A DNA stretch of 64,000 nt. Source: Clostridioides difficile (lineage in GTDB: Bacteria > Bacillota > Clostridia > Peptostreptococcales > Peptostreptococcaceae). Below the pieces are notes generated by a model. The model was given only the letters and a program-made list of their open reading frames with translations, searched no databases and was not told the DNA's origin. The position numbers and the translations under genes are program-made. Within the stretch, counting starts at the first letter, position 1, and every line of letters begins with the position of its first letter. The stretch covers positions 2,914,001 through 2,978,000 of the forward strand of contig CP103804.1 in assembly GCA_024919175.1 (NCBI GenBank), given 5' to 3'. Positions 1 to 8,408 of the stretch are shown piece by piece.

Positions 1-167
1 TTATGCTCAATCCATTTACCCATGTTATTAATACTTTACGTAGCCTAATATTTGGTGAAACCATTCTAATTGGAGATATACTACCTGTTATAGTTCTATT
101 TTTAATATTATGTTGTGGAAGTTTCGCACTTGCTATGTGGAGGCTGAAAAAAGAAATGGCAAACTAA
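1..167 (+). CDS. ABC-2 type transporter permease, C-terminal end (partial)
   Basis: Only the last 54 codons from the ATG-like codon at 3 are visible; the gene starts before the window and ends at TAA 165-167. The peptide has an amphipathic loop (HVINTLRSLIFGE), one hydrophobic segment (DILPVIVLFLILCC) and a short charged tail (RLKKEMAN). This is how ABC-2 drug or polysaccharide exporter permeases end, with the last transmembrane helix followed by a short cytoplasmic tail. It would form the membrane part of an ABC exporter whose ATPase lies outside the window. The family call rests on this short fragment only. Confidence 0.55.
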   Translation, partial: MLNPFTHVINTLRSLIFGETILIGDILPVIVLFLILCCGSFALAMWRLKKEMAN

Positions 168-195
168 TCTCTATACTCTAAAAAGATGATGACTT

Positions 196-219
196 CAAAT
201 GATTAATTAAAATCATTTG
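196..219. terminator. Weak hairpin between convergent genes
   Basis: A perfect 9-bp inverted repeat (CAAATGATT / AATCATTTG) with a 6-nt loop lies between the convergent permease tail and the SIS gene. Neither side has a long T run, so it is only a possible weak terminator. Confidence 0.3.
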
Positions 220-307
220 GAGACACCACCTTTACAACTCATGCTACTTGAATGTATCTTTATAAATTTATATAATAAACCATAAACTAAAGTACTTATA
301 TTTATGC

Positions 308-1363
308 TTACTTATTAAACTTCTTACTACCTAACTTCATGTGGAACTTAGTATCTTTTGGAATACTTGGATTTATACCTCTTAATATAGGTATTTCTCC
401 ACATATTAATTGTAATGGTACTATTAAGTTAAATGTTTGATAGTAAGGATTATCTATAATATCTATTTTTAAGTTTTTATCATTTTCTGTAACTTCTCTG
501 CCTATAACAAATACATTTTCTGTCCATCCAGAAAGTACTTCAACCATCTTAGTTACTCTAGGCTCTTTTCCTGTGTCTAGTATAAATATAGTAGAATCAC
601 TATTTATAGCATTATACACACCATGTATAAACTCCTCAAACTCATATCCAGTTACAGGTATTCTCATTGTCTCTAGTAATTTTAACGCTGACTCCAATGT
701 ATCTCCATATGTATCAGAGTGACCTACTATTCTTATTTCTTTAGCATTAACTAACTTTTCTTTGTTTCTTTCAATCCATTGCTCAGATGATTTATATACT
801 GATTCAAATCTATCTATTGCATCTAATATCTTATTTATCTCTTCATTATACTTTTCACTAGATATTATTCCTTTTTCTCTAGCTATTTGAAGACCTAATA
901 ACATTAAATTTAACTTTGTGCAATAAAATCCTTTTGTTTTAGCTCCAGATTTTTCTTCACCACAATTCACTGTTAATATATAATCAGAAACCTCATCTAT
1001 TAGAGCGTTTTTACAACCCGCCATAGATGCTATTTTACAACCCTTGTCTTCAGCTAACTTCATAGCATTGTATGCAGAATAACTACTTCCACCTTGAGAT
1101 ATTCCTACTACTAAAGTGTTTTTATTATCAAATTTAAATGTATCTTCAGTTATCATAAATGGATATTTTGCTGCAACATCTATGTCTAATAAATTTTGTA
1201 AATATGGTTGTACTTGTAGTCCTGAGTGGTAACTAGTACCTGAACCTGTTATTATAATCTTTTTTATATCTTCTTTCTTAATTTCATTAAATAAATTATC
1301 TGCATTAGATATCATTTCTCTCATTTTAACTGGTGTTTCCAACATATAATCTTGTATTCTCAT
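308..1363 (-). CDS. SIS-domain sugar-phosphate enzyme, probable fructosamine-6-phosphate deglycase type
   Basis: 351 residues with two SIS (sugar isomerase) domains, as in the C-terminal half of GlmS and in FrlB/GfrF deglycases. The first shows the phosphosugar loop GSGTSYHSG near residue 40 and a second Ser-rich loop GISQGGSS near 88; the C-terminal half repeats the fold. There is no glutaminase domain, so it is not a GlmS. The start has a good ribosome site (AAGGAAGG, 8 nt). It is the last gene of a mannose-type PTS operon on the same strand. By analogy with the Salmonella gfr system, it could cleave a phosphorylated Amadori compound such as glucoselysine-6-P or fructoselysine-6-P. An aminosugar isomerase or deaminase is the alternative. 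The fold is secure and the substrate is inferred. Confidence 0.75.
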   Translation of the reverse strand: MRIQDYMLETPVKMREMISNADNLFNEIKKEDIKKIIITGSGTSYHSGLQVQPYLQNLLDIDVAAKYPFMITEDTFKFDNKNTLVVGISQGGSSYSAYNAMKLAEDKGCKIASMAGCKNALIDEVSDYILTVNCGEEKSGAKTKGFYCTKLNLMLLGLQIAREKGIISSEKYNEEINKILDAIDRFESVYKSSEQWIERNKEKLVNAKEIRIVGHSDTYGDTLESALKLLETMRIPVTGYEFEEFIHGVYNAINSDSTIFILDTGKEPRVTKMVEVLSGWTENVFVIGREVTENDKNLKIDIIDNPYYQTFNLIVPLQLICGEIPILRGINPSIPKDTKFHMKLGSKKFNK

Positions 1364-1411
1364 TTTGTGTGCCTTCCTTATTCATATATTTAATAAATTA
1401 TAATTTTGTCT

Positions 1412-2212
1412 CTATAATAATCCTATTGCATGTAAAGCAATTCCTCCCACTATAGTGCCTAGAGTTAACTTTGTCACACTTACCTTTCTCTTTAACATGT
1501 AATATATTACAAATGCAAAGGTTAAAGGTAACATATTAGGTATTATTTTATCTAATATGTCTTGTAAAACTACTTCTGCACCATTCAAATTAAATTTCAG
1601 TGGAGTAGTTATACTTAACATGGTTGCAACCATTCCTCCTACAACAAATAAACCAACAGTCGTAGCCATAGACATTATTTTCTCCATAAGTCCTTCTCTT
1701 TGTATTCTTTCGAGAGAATTTACTCCGACTTGATACCCATATTTAAGTCCAAGCATTCTAAGGGCAAATGCTGGAATATTGTATAATAGTAGAAATAATA
1801 GAGGGCCAAATATATTTCCTTCTTTTGCAAGTGACACTCCTACTCCAGCAGCTATAATTCTAAATGTTCCCCAAAACAGCGAATCCCCAATTCCTGCAAG
1901 AGGTCCCATAAGAGCTGTTTTAACAGCACTAATTGAGCTTTCATCAAATTCTTGATTATTAGCATTTTCCTCTTCCATAGCTGCTGTTATACCTAATATA
2001 GCAGGAACTACTACTGTGGTTGTATTAAAAATCTCTAAATGTCTTTCTATTGCTTTTGCTTGATTTTCTTTTTTACTATATAATTTCTTTATTGCAGGTA
2101 ACATTGCATAACAGTAACCTAAGTTTTGCATTCTTTCATAATTGAACGCACCTTGAAGAGCAAAGGAACGCCAAAACATACTTCTTAATTCTTTTTTTGT
2201 TAGCTTATTCAA
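1412..2212 (-). CDS. PTS system, mannose family, IID component
   Basis: Membrane subunit of a mannose-class phosphotransferase permease; with IIC it forms the sugar channel. The N-terminus (KLTKKELRSMFWRSFALQGAFNYERMQ) and the block MGPLAGIGDSLFWGTFR are hallmark EIID sequences, followed by several hydrophobic segments in the C-terminal half. The reading frame can open at TTG 2218, but AAGGAG lies only 3 nt before it. TTG 2212 has about 9 nt spacing, so I use it (266 residues). It overlaps the end of the IIC gene by 8 nt, which implies translational coupling. No ATG is available at the expected start. Confidence 0.88.
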   Translation of the reverse strand: MNKLTKKELRSMFWRSFALQGAFNYERMQNLGYCYAMLPAIKKLYSKKENQAKAIERHLEIFNTTTVVVPAILGITAAMEEENANNQEFDESSISAVKTALMGPLAGIGDSLFWGTFRIIAAGVGVSLAKEGNIFGPLLFLLLYNIPAFALRMLGLKYGYQVGVNSLERIQREGLMEKIMSMATTVGLFVVGGMVATMLSITTPLKFNLNGAEVVLQDILDKIIPNMLPLTFAFVIYYMLKRKVSVTKLTLGTIVGGIALHAIGLL

Positions 2213-2996
2213 AGTCAATCTCTCCTTCCGTTAAAATATTAGTTGTTACTTGAGGATTTTGACTATTTTCTTTGGTATTAATATAAAAGTTTAATATAAC
2301 TGCTACACAGACTCCAAACAGCGCTATTGCAGTTATATCTAGTCCACCATAAGATGCTAAAAGGAATCCTATAAAGAAAAATACAGCCATCTTTTTTGAA
2401 AGTAACATATCCATAAGTAATGCAAATCCTACTGCTGGTAACAATGTTCCTGCAATGCCTAATCCATCTAATATAACTTTAGGTATTGCATTTATTAATG
2501 TTGTAACTTTATCAGCACCAATCATAATTGCTAAAAATGTTGGAACTGATGTACTTAAAAAGAATAATACTACTGGTATCCACATCATTATGGTAACCTT
2601 TTTAAAGTCTGCTTGTTTAGCATAGAAAACTGCCTTTTGAGAAAAATATGAGTTTACTATTCTAACTAATACTCCAAGAGATTGTGCTAAAACTGCTACT
2701 GGCACTGCTACAGCTAGAGCAACTTCTGCACCATTTCCTGATAATATAGCAAAAGCTGTACCTAATACACCACCTGTTACTACATCTGGAGGAGTAGCTG
2801 CACCTATTCCTGCTATTCCCATCCAAATTAATTCAAGTTGTGCACCAATCATAATTCCTGACTTTATATCTCCTAAAACTAATCCTACTAATGCCCCTGT
2901 AACTATTGGTCTATCAAACATAGACTGGCCAAATATACGTCCATCTAATATACCAAAGCCTGCTATAATGGCTAACATAATAGCTTGTACTAACAT
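2205..2996 (-). CDS. PTS system, mannose/fructose/sorbose family, IIC component
   Basis: 263 residues, hydrophobic throughout, with the EII-Sor/Man IIC signature near the N-terminus (GILDGRIFGQSMFDRPIVTG and LGDIKSGIMIGAQLELIWMG). Together with IID it forms the sugar-translocating membrane complex. It starts at ATG with GGGAGG 7 nt upstream and overlaps the IID gene at its 3' end. The last 15 residues (TTNILTEGEIDFE) form a soluble tail. Family assignment is secure; substrate cannot be read from this subunit. Confidence 0.9.
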   Translation of the reverse strand: MLVQAIMLAIIAGFGILDGRIFGQSMFDRPIVTGALVGLVLGDIKSGIMIGAQLELIWMGIAGIGAATPPDVVTGGVLGTAFAILSGNGAEVALAVAVPVAVLAQSLGVLVRIVNSYFSQKAVFYAKQADFKKVTIMMWIPVVLFFLSTSVPTFLAIMIGADKVTTLINAIPKVILDGLGIAGTLLPAVGFALLMDMLLSKKMAVFFFIGFLLASYGGLDITAIALFGVCVAVILNFYINTKENSQNPQVTTNILTEGEIDFE

Positions 2997-3024
2997 AGTG
3001 AACCTCCCTCTTAATTTACATTAA

Positions 3025-3447
3025 TTACATAACATTCTTAATTTCATTTTTATTTTCTAATAATTCATTTACATGAACAATTCCATTTCTAGCTTCCTCT
3101 AAACCTGCTTTAGTTAATAGTTTTGTATCCTCTTCTGGTGATAGAAGAATAGCCAAAAGCATTGGTAAATTTACTCCTGTTAATAACTCAAATTTAAACC
3201 CTTGTAAAAGTAAATTAGTACATATATTTGCTACACTTCCACCAAATATATCAGTTAGTATGATAAGTTCTCCATTGTCTTTGTTATTTGATAATATACT
3301 TATCATTTCTTTCTCAGCATCGTCTGCTGATTTATCTTTTGTCATACAAAAGTACTCAACATTACTTAATGAACCAATTATTAATTTACTTGTCTCAACA
3401 AGCTCCTTAGACAATTCTCCATGTGTTGCAATTAAAAATTTTTTCAT
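3025..3447 (-). CDS. PTS system, mannose family, IIA component
   Basis: 140-residue cytoplasmic phosphocarrier of the EIIA-Man fold. It begins MKKFLIATHGELSKEL, and His9 matches the phosphorylated histidine that takes phosphate from HPr. A second conserved stretch, ILTDIFGGSVANI, is typical of the family. It is a free-standing IIA (not fused to IIB) between the IIB and IIC genes of one operon. A GGGAGA ribosome site precedes the ATG. Confidence 0.9.
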   Translation of the reverse strand: MKKFLIATHGELSKELVETSKLIIGSLSNVEYFCMTKDKSADDAEKEMISILSNNKDNGELIILTDIFGGSVANICTNLLLQGFKFELLTGVNLPMLLAILLSPEEDTKLLTKAGLEEARNGIVHVNELLENKNEIKNVM

Positions 3448-3462
3448 TTTCTTTCTCCCAAA

Positions 3463-3942
3463 TTATTTTATTAAGTCTGATAATTTTTTCTTTTTATCTC
3501 TAGGTAACATTCTAAATTCTATATCAATTCCTAAGTCAGTTATTTCTTTGAAATTGTTTATATCATTATCATCAACGGCAACTAAGTCTGTCAGCTTCTT
3601 CTTTCCTTCTTCGTATCTTAATCCACCTACATTTATTTCTTTTAAAACTCCTCCTGAGTTTTTAGCTACATCTAAAGCATCTTTTGTATTTTTTACTAAT
3701 ACTAATACATTACTTTTCTTTGAAGAAGCAAATTTTTCTACTATTTCTCCAGATTCCTCTATCCCCCTTATATATAAAGTTACATTGCTAGGCTTAGCTA
3801 AATTTAATGACATGGCTTTCATTTGGTCGTTTTTTGCTTCATCATTTGCAACTAGTATCACATTTATGCCTAGTGATGTTGACCATCCATATGCCACTTG
3901 TCCATGTATTAATCTGTCATCAATTCTCATTAAAGATATCAT
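3463..3942 (-). CDS. PTS system, mannose/sorbose family, IIB component
   Basis: Cytoplasmic IIB subunit that moves phosphate from IIA to the incoming sugar. The N-terminal motif SLMRIDDRLIHGQVAYGW carries the phospho-accepting His (residue 13 here). The open frame extends to ATG 3960, but that ATG has no ribosome site. ATG 3942 follows GGAGG (11 nt) and gives the family's normal N-terminus, so I take 159 residues. It is the first gene of the IIB-IIA-IIC-IID-SIS operon and lies directly downstream of a sigma-54 type promoter. Confidence 0.88.
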   Translation of the reverse strand: MISLMRIDDRLIHGQVAYGWSTSLGINVILVANDEAKNDQMKAMSLNLAKPSNVTLYIRGIEESGEIVEKFASSKKSNVLVLVKNTKDALDVAKNSGGVLKEINVGGLRYEEGKKKLTDLVAVDDNDINNFKEITDLGIDIEFRMLPRDKKKKLSDLIK

Positions 3943-4005
3943 TTTCCTCAAATCCTCCATTATATATTAAAATTTTTATTTTTTATTCTCTTATTTACTT
4001 ATAAA

Positions 4006-4022
4006 AGCAAAAAGTATGCCAA
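4006..4022 (-). promoter_or_regulatory. Sigma-54 (-24/-12) promoter for the PTS operon
   Basis: On the minus strand TTGGCATACTTTTTGCT matches the TTGGCACG-N4-TTGCW consensus with the invariant GG and GC at the correct spacing (GG at 4019-4020, GC at 4007-4008). It sits 64 nt before the IIB start, and the neighbouring gene encodes a sigma-54 activator. The match and context together are strong. It overlaps the 3' arm of the activator gene's terminator hairpin. Confidence 0.85.
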
Positions 4023-4039
4023 CTAGTGGCATACTTTTT
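4009..4039 (-). terminator. Hairpin ending the levR-like gene, overlapping the PTS promoter
   Basis: Inverted repeat AAAAAGTATGCCA / TGGCATACTTTTT with a short ACTAG centre lies just after the activator stop codon (4074), followed by T residues on the minus strand. It looks like an intrinsic terminator, and one arm is also the -24 to -12 stretch of the downstream sigma-54 promoter. Confidence 0.7.
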
Positions 4040-4073
4040 TTAATTTTATTCATTTGTTTTTTAATACTGTATT

Positions 4074-6830
4074 TTACTGAATTGGACCATAAATAATATT
4101 ATAGATATATCCTATTTCTGAAATAGATATTTGCACACTATAACTCTTTTCTAGCACACTAAATGCATTTTTTATTAGTTTAACTTCACTGTGATGGTTT
4201 TTAATTAATAAATTCATATCAGTATACTCTTCAATCTCAGCTTGTCTAACTAATCTTTCAATCATGCAACTTAAATGAACATATAAAGCAATTTTTTTGT
4301 CATTAGGAAGTTTTTTCTTTTGATTATTTTCTATAGCATTGATTCCTTCTTCTATTCTTTCTATTATTTTTTTTGAATCTAAAATAGTCAGACTATCTAT
4401 TACTCTAATCAAGGAAAAATTCTTTATTATAGAATCATTTATGTTTTTAATTTTTTCACTTTCTACTACTTTACTGAATATTCTAAAAACATCATCTTCT
4501 CCTTTTCCTGATATTATATCCTCTAACAGTATGAAATCTACTCCATTTACATTTGGATTAGCAGTTCCTACTATAGCCAATACATCATACATTTTAAAAA
4601 GTGGGTCTTTATCTCCCATAGAAACAAGACTATCATAATCATGAGGTATTATCTTAACATCGACTATACCCATTAAACTTTCTGAAAGTAGATGTTGGAT
4701 TTTTATAGCAGTACCTATCCCAGTAAAACAAGAAGATACTATAGCATACTCCCTATTTTTTTGAGGATAATACAATTGTATATTAGGTTTAATTTCTTCA
4801 TCCATAATTTCTGCAATATCTTCAATGGTTTTACCTTGCATTAGTAAATTGCCTACCTCTAGTGCAGAAATAGTGGACATTTGGTCTATAAACAACATTG
4901 GACTATTTATTTTACTCTTTAAATCTTCATATATAAGATTAAGAGAGCCCATATCAAATAACACAACTAGTCCATTTTTTATCCTATCGCCTTCCAGGTA
5001 TCTAGACATTTGATTTGATACATCAGCAATTGTCGCATCTATAGGCATATCTATAGCTGTAAATACATTTTTACCCAACATACGATTACATACATTTGCC
5101 ATACTACTAGCAGTAGCATACCCATGTGCTATAATCATTGCATTAACTTTATTAGACTTCATTCTTATAACTGTCGACTTAATAAATATAATCATTATAA
5201 TTATATCTACATTATTAAGATACATATCCAATCTATTTGCTATTAATGTCGATACTTTATTTACTATAGAGTATTCTTTGTAATTTTCTTTCTTTAAATA
5301 TGTTAGTAATTTACTTTGTAAGGTTTTATATTCATCAGACAATTGATAAGACTCATCCTTCAAATAAAGATATGAAGAAAATGCTAATACATTATTCCCA
5401 TCATATTTTATATTGTTGTTAACTTCTAAGTTTCTAAATATATCCTGCATTATAGATATTATAAGTTCCATAAGTACATTTTTATTTTCATCATTATTTG
5501 AAAAAACTAAGTTATCCATTAATCTAATCATTAAGTTGGAGCTCTTTTCACTAAATATCTCTTTTGTTATTTCTTTTTTTTCTAGTCTATTAAAGTAATC
5601 TAAACACTTTATAAGACTTTGATATATTATATTTCTTTGATTTTCTTCATCTGATGTCTCAATATTAAATTGTTTAGGAGAAAACACAATACTTTTGCTT
5701 TTAGTACTTTGGAACTGAAATATATCTACATTTTCTATATAAATATTTCTAGGAAGGTCTTGAAGTGTAACAAAGATATTTCCATTTCTTTTTTGGTTTT
5801 TTGCATATGCCCTCCCACATGCATATTTTATTACGTTTTTACATTCACCTATATTACCTTTGAATTTTATCTTTAAAATCGTATTTAATGTAATTTGAGT
5901 TATCTCTATGGGTAAACCAAGTACCTTACTTTCTTCATATATAAAATGTTCTATAATCTTCCTTTTTTCAATAGTTCCTCTTTCCTCTATATTGGGAACA
6001 TAAATATTTATAGGTATTCTTCTCAAAAAAGTCTGTAAAAACTCAGATAAGCTTTCTGTTGTAGCAAATACTAGTCTTACCTTAGCACTTCTAGTTACGC
6101 CATTTTCTCCAATTCTAGAAAATGTACCTGTATCCATAAATGTAAATAACTTTTCCTGACCTTCACTGTTTAATCTATGTACCTCATCTAAAAATAATAT
6201 ACCACCATCAGATTTCTCTATTAACCCAACTCTAGATTCATTTGCTCCTGTGTAAGCCCCCTTGACATGTCCAAATAGTATACTTGACAATAACTCTGGA
6301 TTATTATAATACTGTGCACAGTTTAGTACATTATATGGAGCATTTTTTTGTAATATATTGCTACTTACACTATATTTATATATTACCTTTGCCAAAAAAG
6401 TTTTACCTACACCACTTTCACCTGTTAGCATTATTGTAAGTCCATCATTTGGATAAAGTACAGCGGTTTTTATTTGCTCTATTGCTTCTTTTAGGCTACT
6501 TTCATGACCTATAATACTGTTAAATACAATCTCCTGCCTTAACAATTTACACTCATTACTAAGTTCATCAACACTTTCGTAAATATTTTTTTTCGTAGGA
6601 CCTATTGCATCATTTATCTTATTTTTTGGTAGAAAGATAACAGGCCTACTATTTATCTTTATAAGATTATCAGACTTTACCAAGTCATTTAATAATCTAC
6701 TTGATTGAGTTCTACTTAAATTAAACTTTTTTACTATATCTTCTGTTACTATACCACTTTGTTTTTTAAGTTCATCAAAATTGTTAAATAATACCTTTTC
6801 ATTTATAAAACGTAAAATATCATTCTTCAT
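4074..6830 (-). CDS. LevR-type sigma-54-dependent PTS-regulated activator
   Basis: About 918 residues. An N-terminal winged-helix-like region (1-60) is followed by an AAA+ sigma-54 activation domain with Walker A GESGVGKT near 138, a GAYTGA loop near 190 (GAFTGA is usual) and Walker B ILFLDEVH. A PRD domain, an EIIA-Man-like domain (AMIIAHGYATASSMANVCN, with a candidate phospho-His), an EIIB-like stretch and a C-terminal PRD complete it. It should open promoters held by RNA polymerase-sigma-54, with activity tuned by PTS phosphorylation. TTG 6836 is in frame, but ATG 6830 has GGAGG at 6 nt. It directly precedes the PTS operon it probably controls. Confidence 0.9.
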   Translation of the reverse strand: MKNDILRFINEKVLFNNFDELKKQSGIVTEDIVKKFNLSRTQSSRLLNDLVKSDNLIKINSRPVIFLPKNKINDAIGPTKKNIYESVDELSNECKLLRQEIVFNSIIGHESSLKEAIEQIKTAVLYPNDGLTIMLTGESGVGKTFLAKVIYKYSVSSNILQKNAPYNVLNCAQYYNNPELLSSILFGHVKGAYTGANESRVGLIEKSDGGILFLDEVHRLNSEGQEKLFTFMDTGTFSRIGENGVTRSAKVRLVFATTESLSEFLQTFLRRIPINIYVPNIEERGTIEKRKIIEHFIYEESKVLGLPIEITQITLNTILKIKFKGNIGECKNVIKYACGRAYAKNQKRNGNIFVTLQDLPRNIYIENVDIFQFQSTKSKSIVFSPKQFNIETSDEENQRNIIYQSLIKCLDYFNRLEKKEITKEIFSEKSSNLMIRLMDNLVFSNNDENKNVLMELIISIMQDIFRNLEVNNNIKYDGNNVLAFSSYLYLKDESYQLSDEYKTLQSKLLTYLKKENYKEYSIVNKVSTLIANRLDMYLNNVDIIIMIIFIKSTVIRMKSNKVNAMIIAHGYATASSMANVCNRMLGKNVFTAIDMPIDATIADVSNQMSRYLEGDRIKNGLVVLFDMGSLNLIYEDLKSKINSPMLFIDQMSTISALEVGNLLMQGKTIEDIAEIMDEEIKPNIQLYYPQKNREYAIVSSCFTGIGTAIKIQHLLSESLMGIVDVKIIPHDYDSLVSMGDKDPLFKMYDVLAIVGTANPNVNGVDFILLEDIISGKGEDDVFRIFSKVVESEKIKNINDSIIKNFSLIRVIDSLTILDSKKIIERIEEGINAIENNQKKKLPNDKKIALYVHLSCMIERLVRQAEIEEYTDMNLLIKNHHSEVKLIKNAFSVLEKSYSVQISISEIGYIYNIIYGPIQ

Positions 6831-6836
6831 AATCAA

Positions 6837-7276
6837 CCTCCAATATAAATGTCAATAATACCAGTGTATCATTTATATATTAGTTCAAAAATAAATTATA
6901 TTCTTTTCTTCTAATAAATAGTACTGCACTAATTCCATACAATCAAATCCAATTATTACCATATAAATTGAGAACGGAGTAGACAGAAGTGTATTTTAAA
7001 TAAGATTAAAATTTAAAAGGATAAGTATATAATCAGTGCAAATTTAGAAATAATTACATATAAAAACAACTATACTTTTTTAAGTAAGAGTAAAATTTTA
7101 AAATATCTACACATAAATATTGTAGATACTGATAACATCATATTCTCCTTTATTAATTTTTATTTAGAAATAATTTTTTCTAGGTTAATTATATATTAAG
7201 AAGCTATAAATATAAATAATTTAAATCAGCCTTGTTGAAAATAAAAAATTTGAAGAAGAACTATGAAATATAAAAA
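6837..7276. other. AT-rich intergenic region
   Basis: About 440 nt upstream of the levR-like gene. I see no convincing open frame, RNA motif or clear -35/-10 pair. It presumably holds the activator gene's promoter. Confidence 0.4.
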
Positions 7277-7301
7277 GTGAACTCTATATCATAGAGTTCA
7301 C
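7277..7301 (-). terminator. Terminator of the orphan EIIB gene
   Basis: Near-perfect hairpin GTGAACTCTAT / ATAGAGTTCAC with a 3-nt loop, followed on the minus strand by a T-rich stretch. It lies 15 nt after the stop codon of the EIIB gene. Confidence 0.8.
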
Positions 7302-7315
7302 TATAGACGATTGAT

Positions 7316-7618
7316 TTAATTTAGTATTTCTAATACTGTATTTAATACAGCATGACCATTACAAGTACCATAGTTTACCATATCTATTATAGCTACTGGA
7401 GCTTTATCTCCAACTATAGACTTTACATCATCAAACATAAATCTAAGCTGTGGTCCAAGAAGTAAAATATCAAAATTGCCAAGTTCTGATTTTATATTTC
7501 CCTCTCCAACTGCCCATATTTTACAGTTTATATCTCTTTTCTTTGCATCTTTCTCCATTTTATTTACCAATAAAGTAGAAGACATACCACCAACACACAC
7601 TAATAATATCCTAATCAT
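7316..7618 (-). CDS. Orphan PTS lactose/cellobiose-type IIB protein
   Basis: 100 residues with the small IIB-chitobiose/lactose fold. The N-terminal loop LLVCVGGMSSTLLVNKM carries the phospho-accepting cysteine (Cys8). Such proteins pass phosphate from IIA to the sugar in the IIC channel. Here no IIA or IIC of that class is nearby; the adjacent PTS is mannose class and is not interchangeable with it. The gene has its own ribosome site (AAGGAG) and terminator, so it is a single-gene unit. It may serve a distant permease or act as a regulatory phosphocarrier. Confidence 0.8.
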   Translation of the reverse strand: MIRILLVCVGGMSSTLLVNKMEKDAKKRDINCKIWAVGEGNIKSELGNFDILLLGPQLRFMFDDVKSIVGDKAPVAIIDMVNYGTCNGHAVLNTVLEILN

Positions 7619-7754
7619 TAATATCTCCTTTTAATCAAATCTACATATATTTTGATTAAAAAGTATATGTAGAAAAGTTTACATTTATAACTTCCTATAT
7701 TTTACTTTTAAATTATATCAAATTTTTCCAATTTTTTCACTACCATAACTCATT

Positions 7755-8387
7755 TTATATTTTTAATGTCCACTTTTCTACTTCTTCAGAAATATTTTCA
7801 GATTTTAATATAGCAGATATTATAGCATATCCATCACTATTTAAACACTTAAGTTTATCTATATTGTCTAGTTTTATCCCACCAATCAATACAAATGGTA
7901 TATCTACCTTTTCTTTAATTTCTTTGACAGTTTCAAATGATGCGGATTTAGCATCCAATTTAGTAGATGTTGTAAATATAGACCCTATACCTAAATAATC
8001 AGCACCATCATTTTTTGCACAAATTGCTTCTTCTAAAGTTCTTGCTGATACACCTAGTATTTTATCCTTACCTATAAGCTTTCTAACGTACTTGGCATCA
8101 ATATCACTCTGTCCTACATGTACTCCATCTGCATCACAAATAATTGCTATATCTACTCTATCGTTTATTATAAACTTAACACCATGTTTTCTAGTTATTT
8201 CCCTTAGCCTCATAGCTTTTTTTAAAAATTCTTTTCCAGAAATATTTTTTTCTCTAAGTTGTACAGTTGTTATTCCAGAAACTATTGCATCTTCAATACA
8301 TTTATAAAAATCTCTACCTTCTAACATTTCAGAATCAGTCACTAAATATAACTTTAAGTCTTTTTTTAAACATTCTTTACCTATCAT
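7755..8387 (-). CDS. thiE: Thiamine-phosphate synthase
   Basis: 210-residue TIM-barrel enzyme that joins HMP-pyrophosphate and HET-phosphate into thiamine phosphate. Recognisable blocks are TTVQLREKN (residues about 40-48), FIINDRVDIA, DGVHVGQSD, the phosphate-binding stretch YLGIGSIFTTSTK and the C-terminal VLIGGI. It is the third gene of thiD-thiM-thiE, with GGAGG before the ATG. Length is normal for ThiE. Confidence 0.95.
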   Translation of the reverse strand: MIGKECLKKDLKLYLVTDSEMLEGRDFYKCIEDAIVSGITTVQLREKNISGKEFLKKAMRLREITRKHGVKFIINDRVDIAIICDADGVHVGQSDIDAKYVRKLIGKDKILGVSARTLEEAICAKNDGADYLGIGSIFTTSTKLDAKSASFETVKEIKEKVDIPFVLIGGIKLDNIDKLKCLNSDGYAIISAILKSENISEEVEKWTLKI

Positions 8388-8408
8388 TTATAGCCTCCTG
8401 TTGACCAC

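Noticed and set aside
3260..3970. 236-codon plus-strand frame across the PTS EIIA/EIIB genes
   Set aside because: It is antisense to two clear PTS genes; Ser/Phe-rich composition is typical of the antisense of AT-rich coding DNA.
7641..7672. Hairpin-like CTACATATA ... TATATGTAG between thiE and the orphan EIIB gene
   Set aside because: Arms are imperfect and no T tract follows on the relevant strand, so neither terminator nor operator is well supported.
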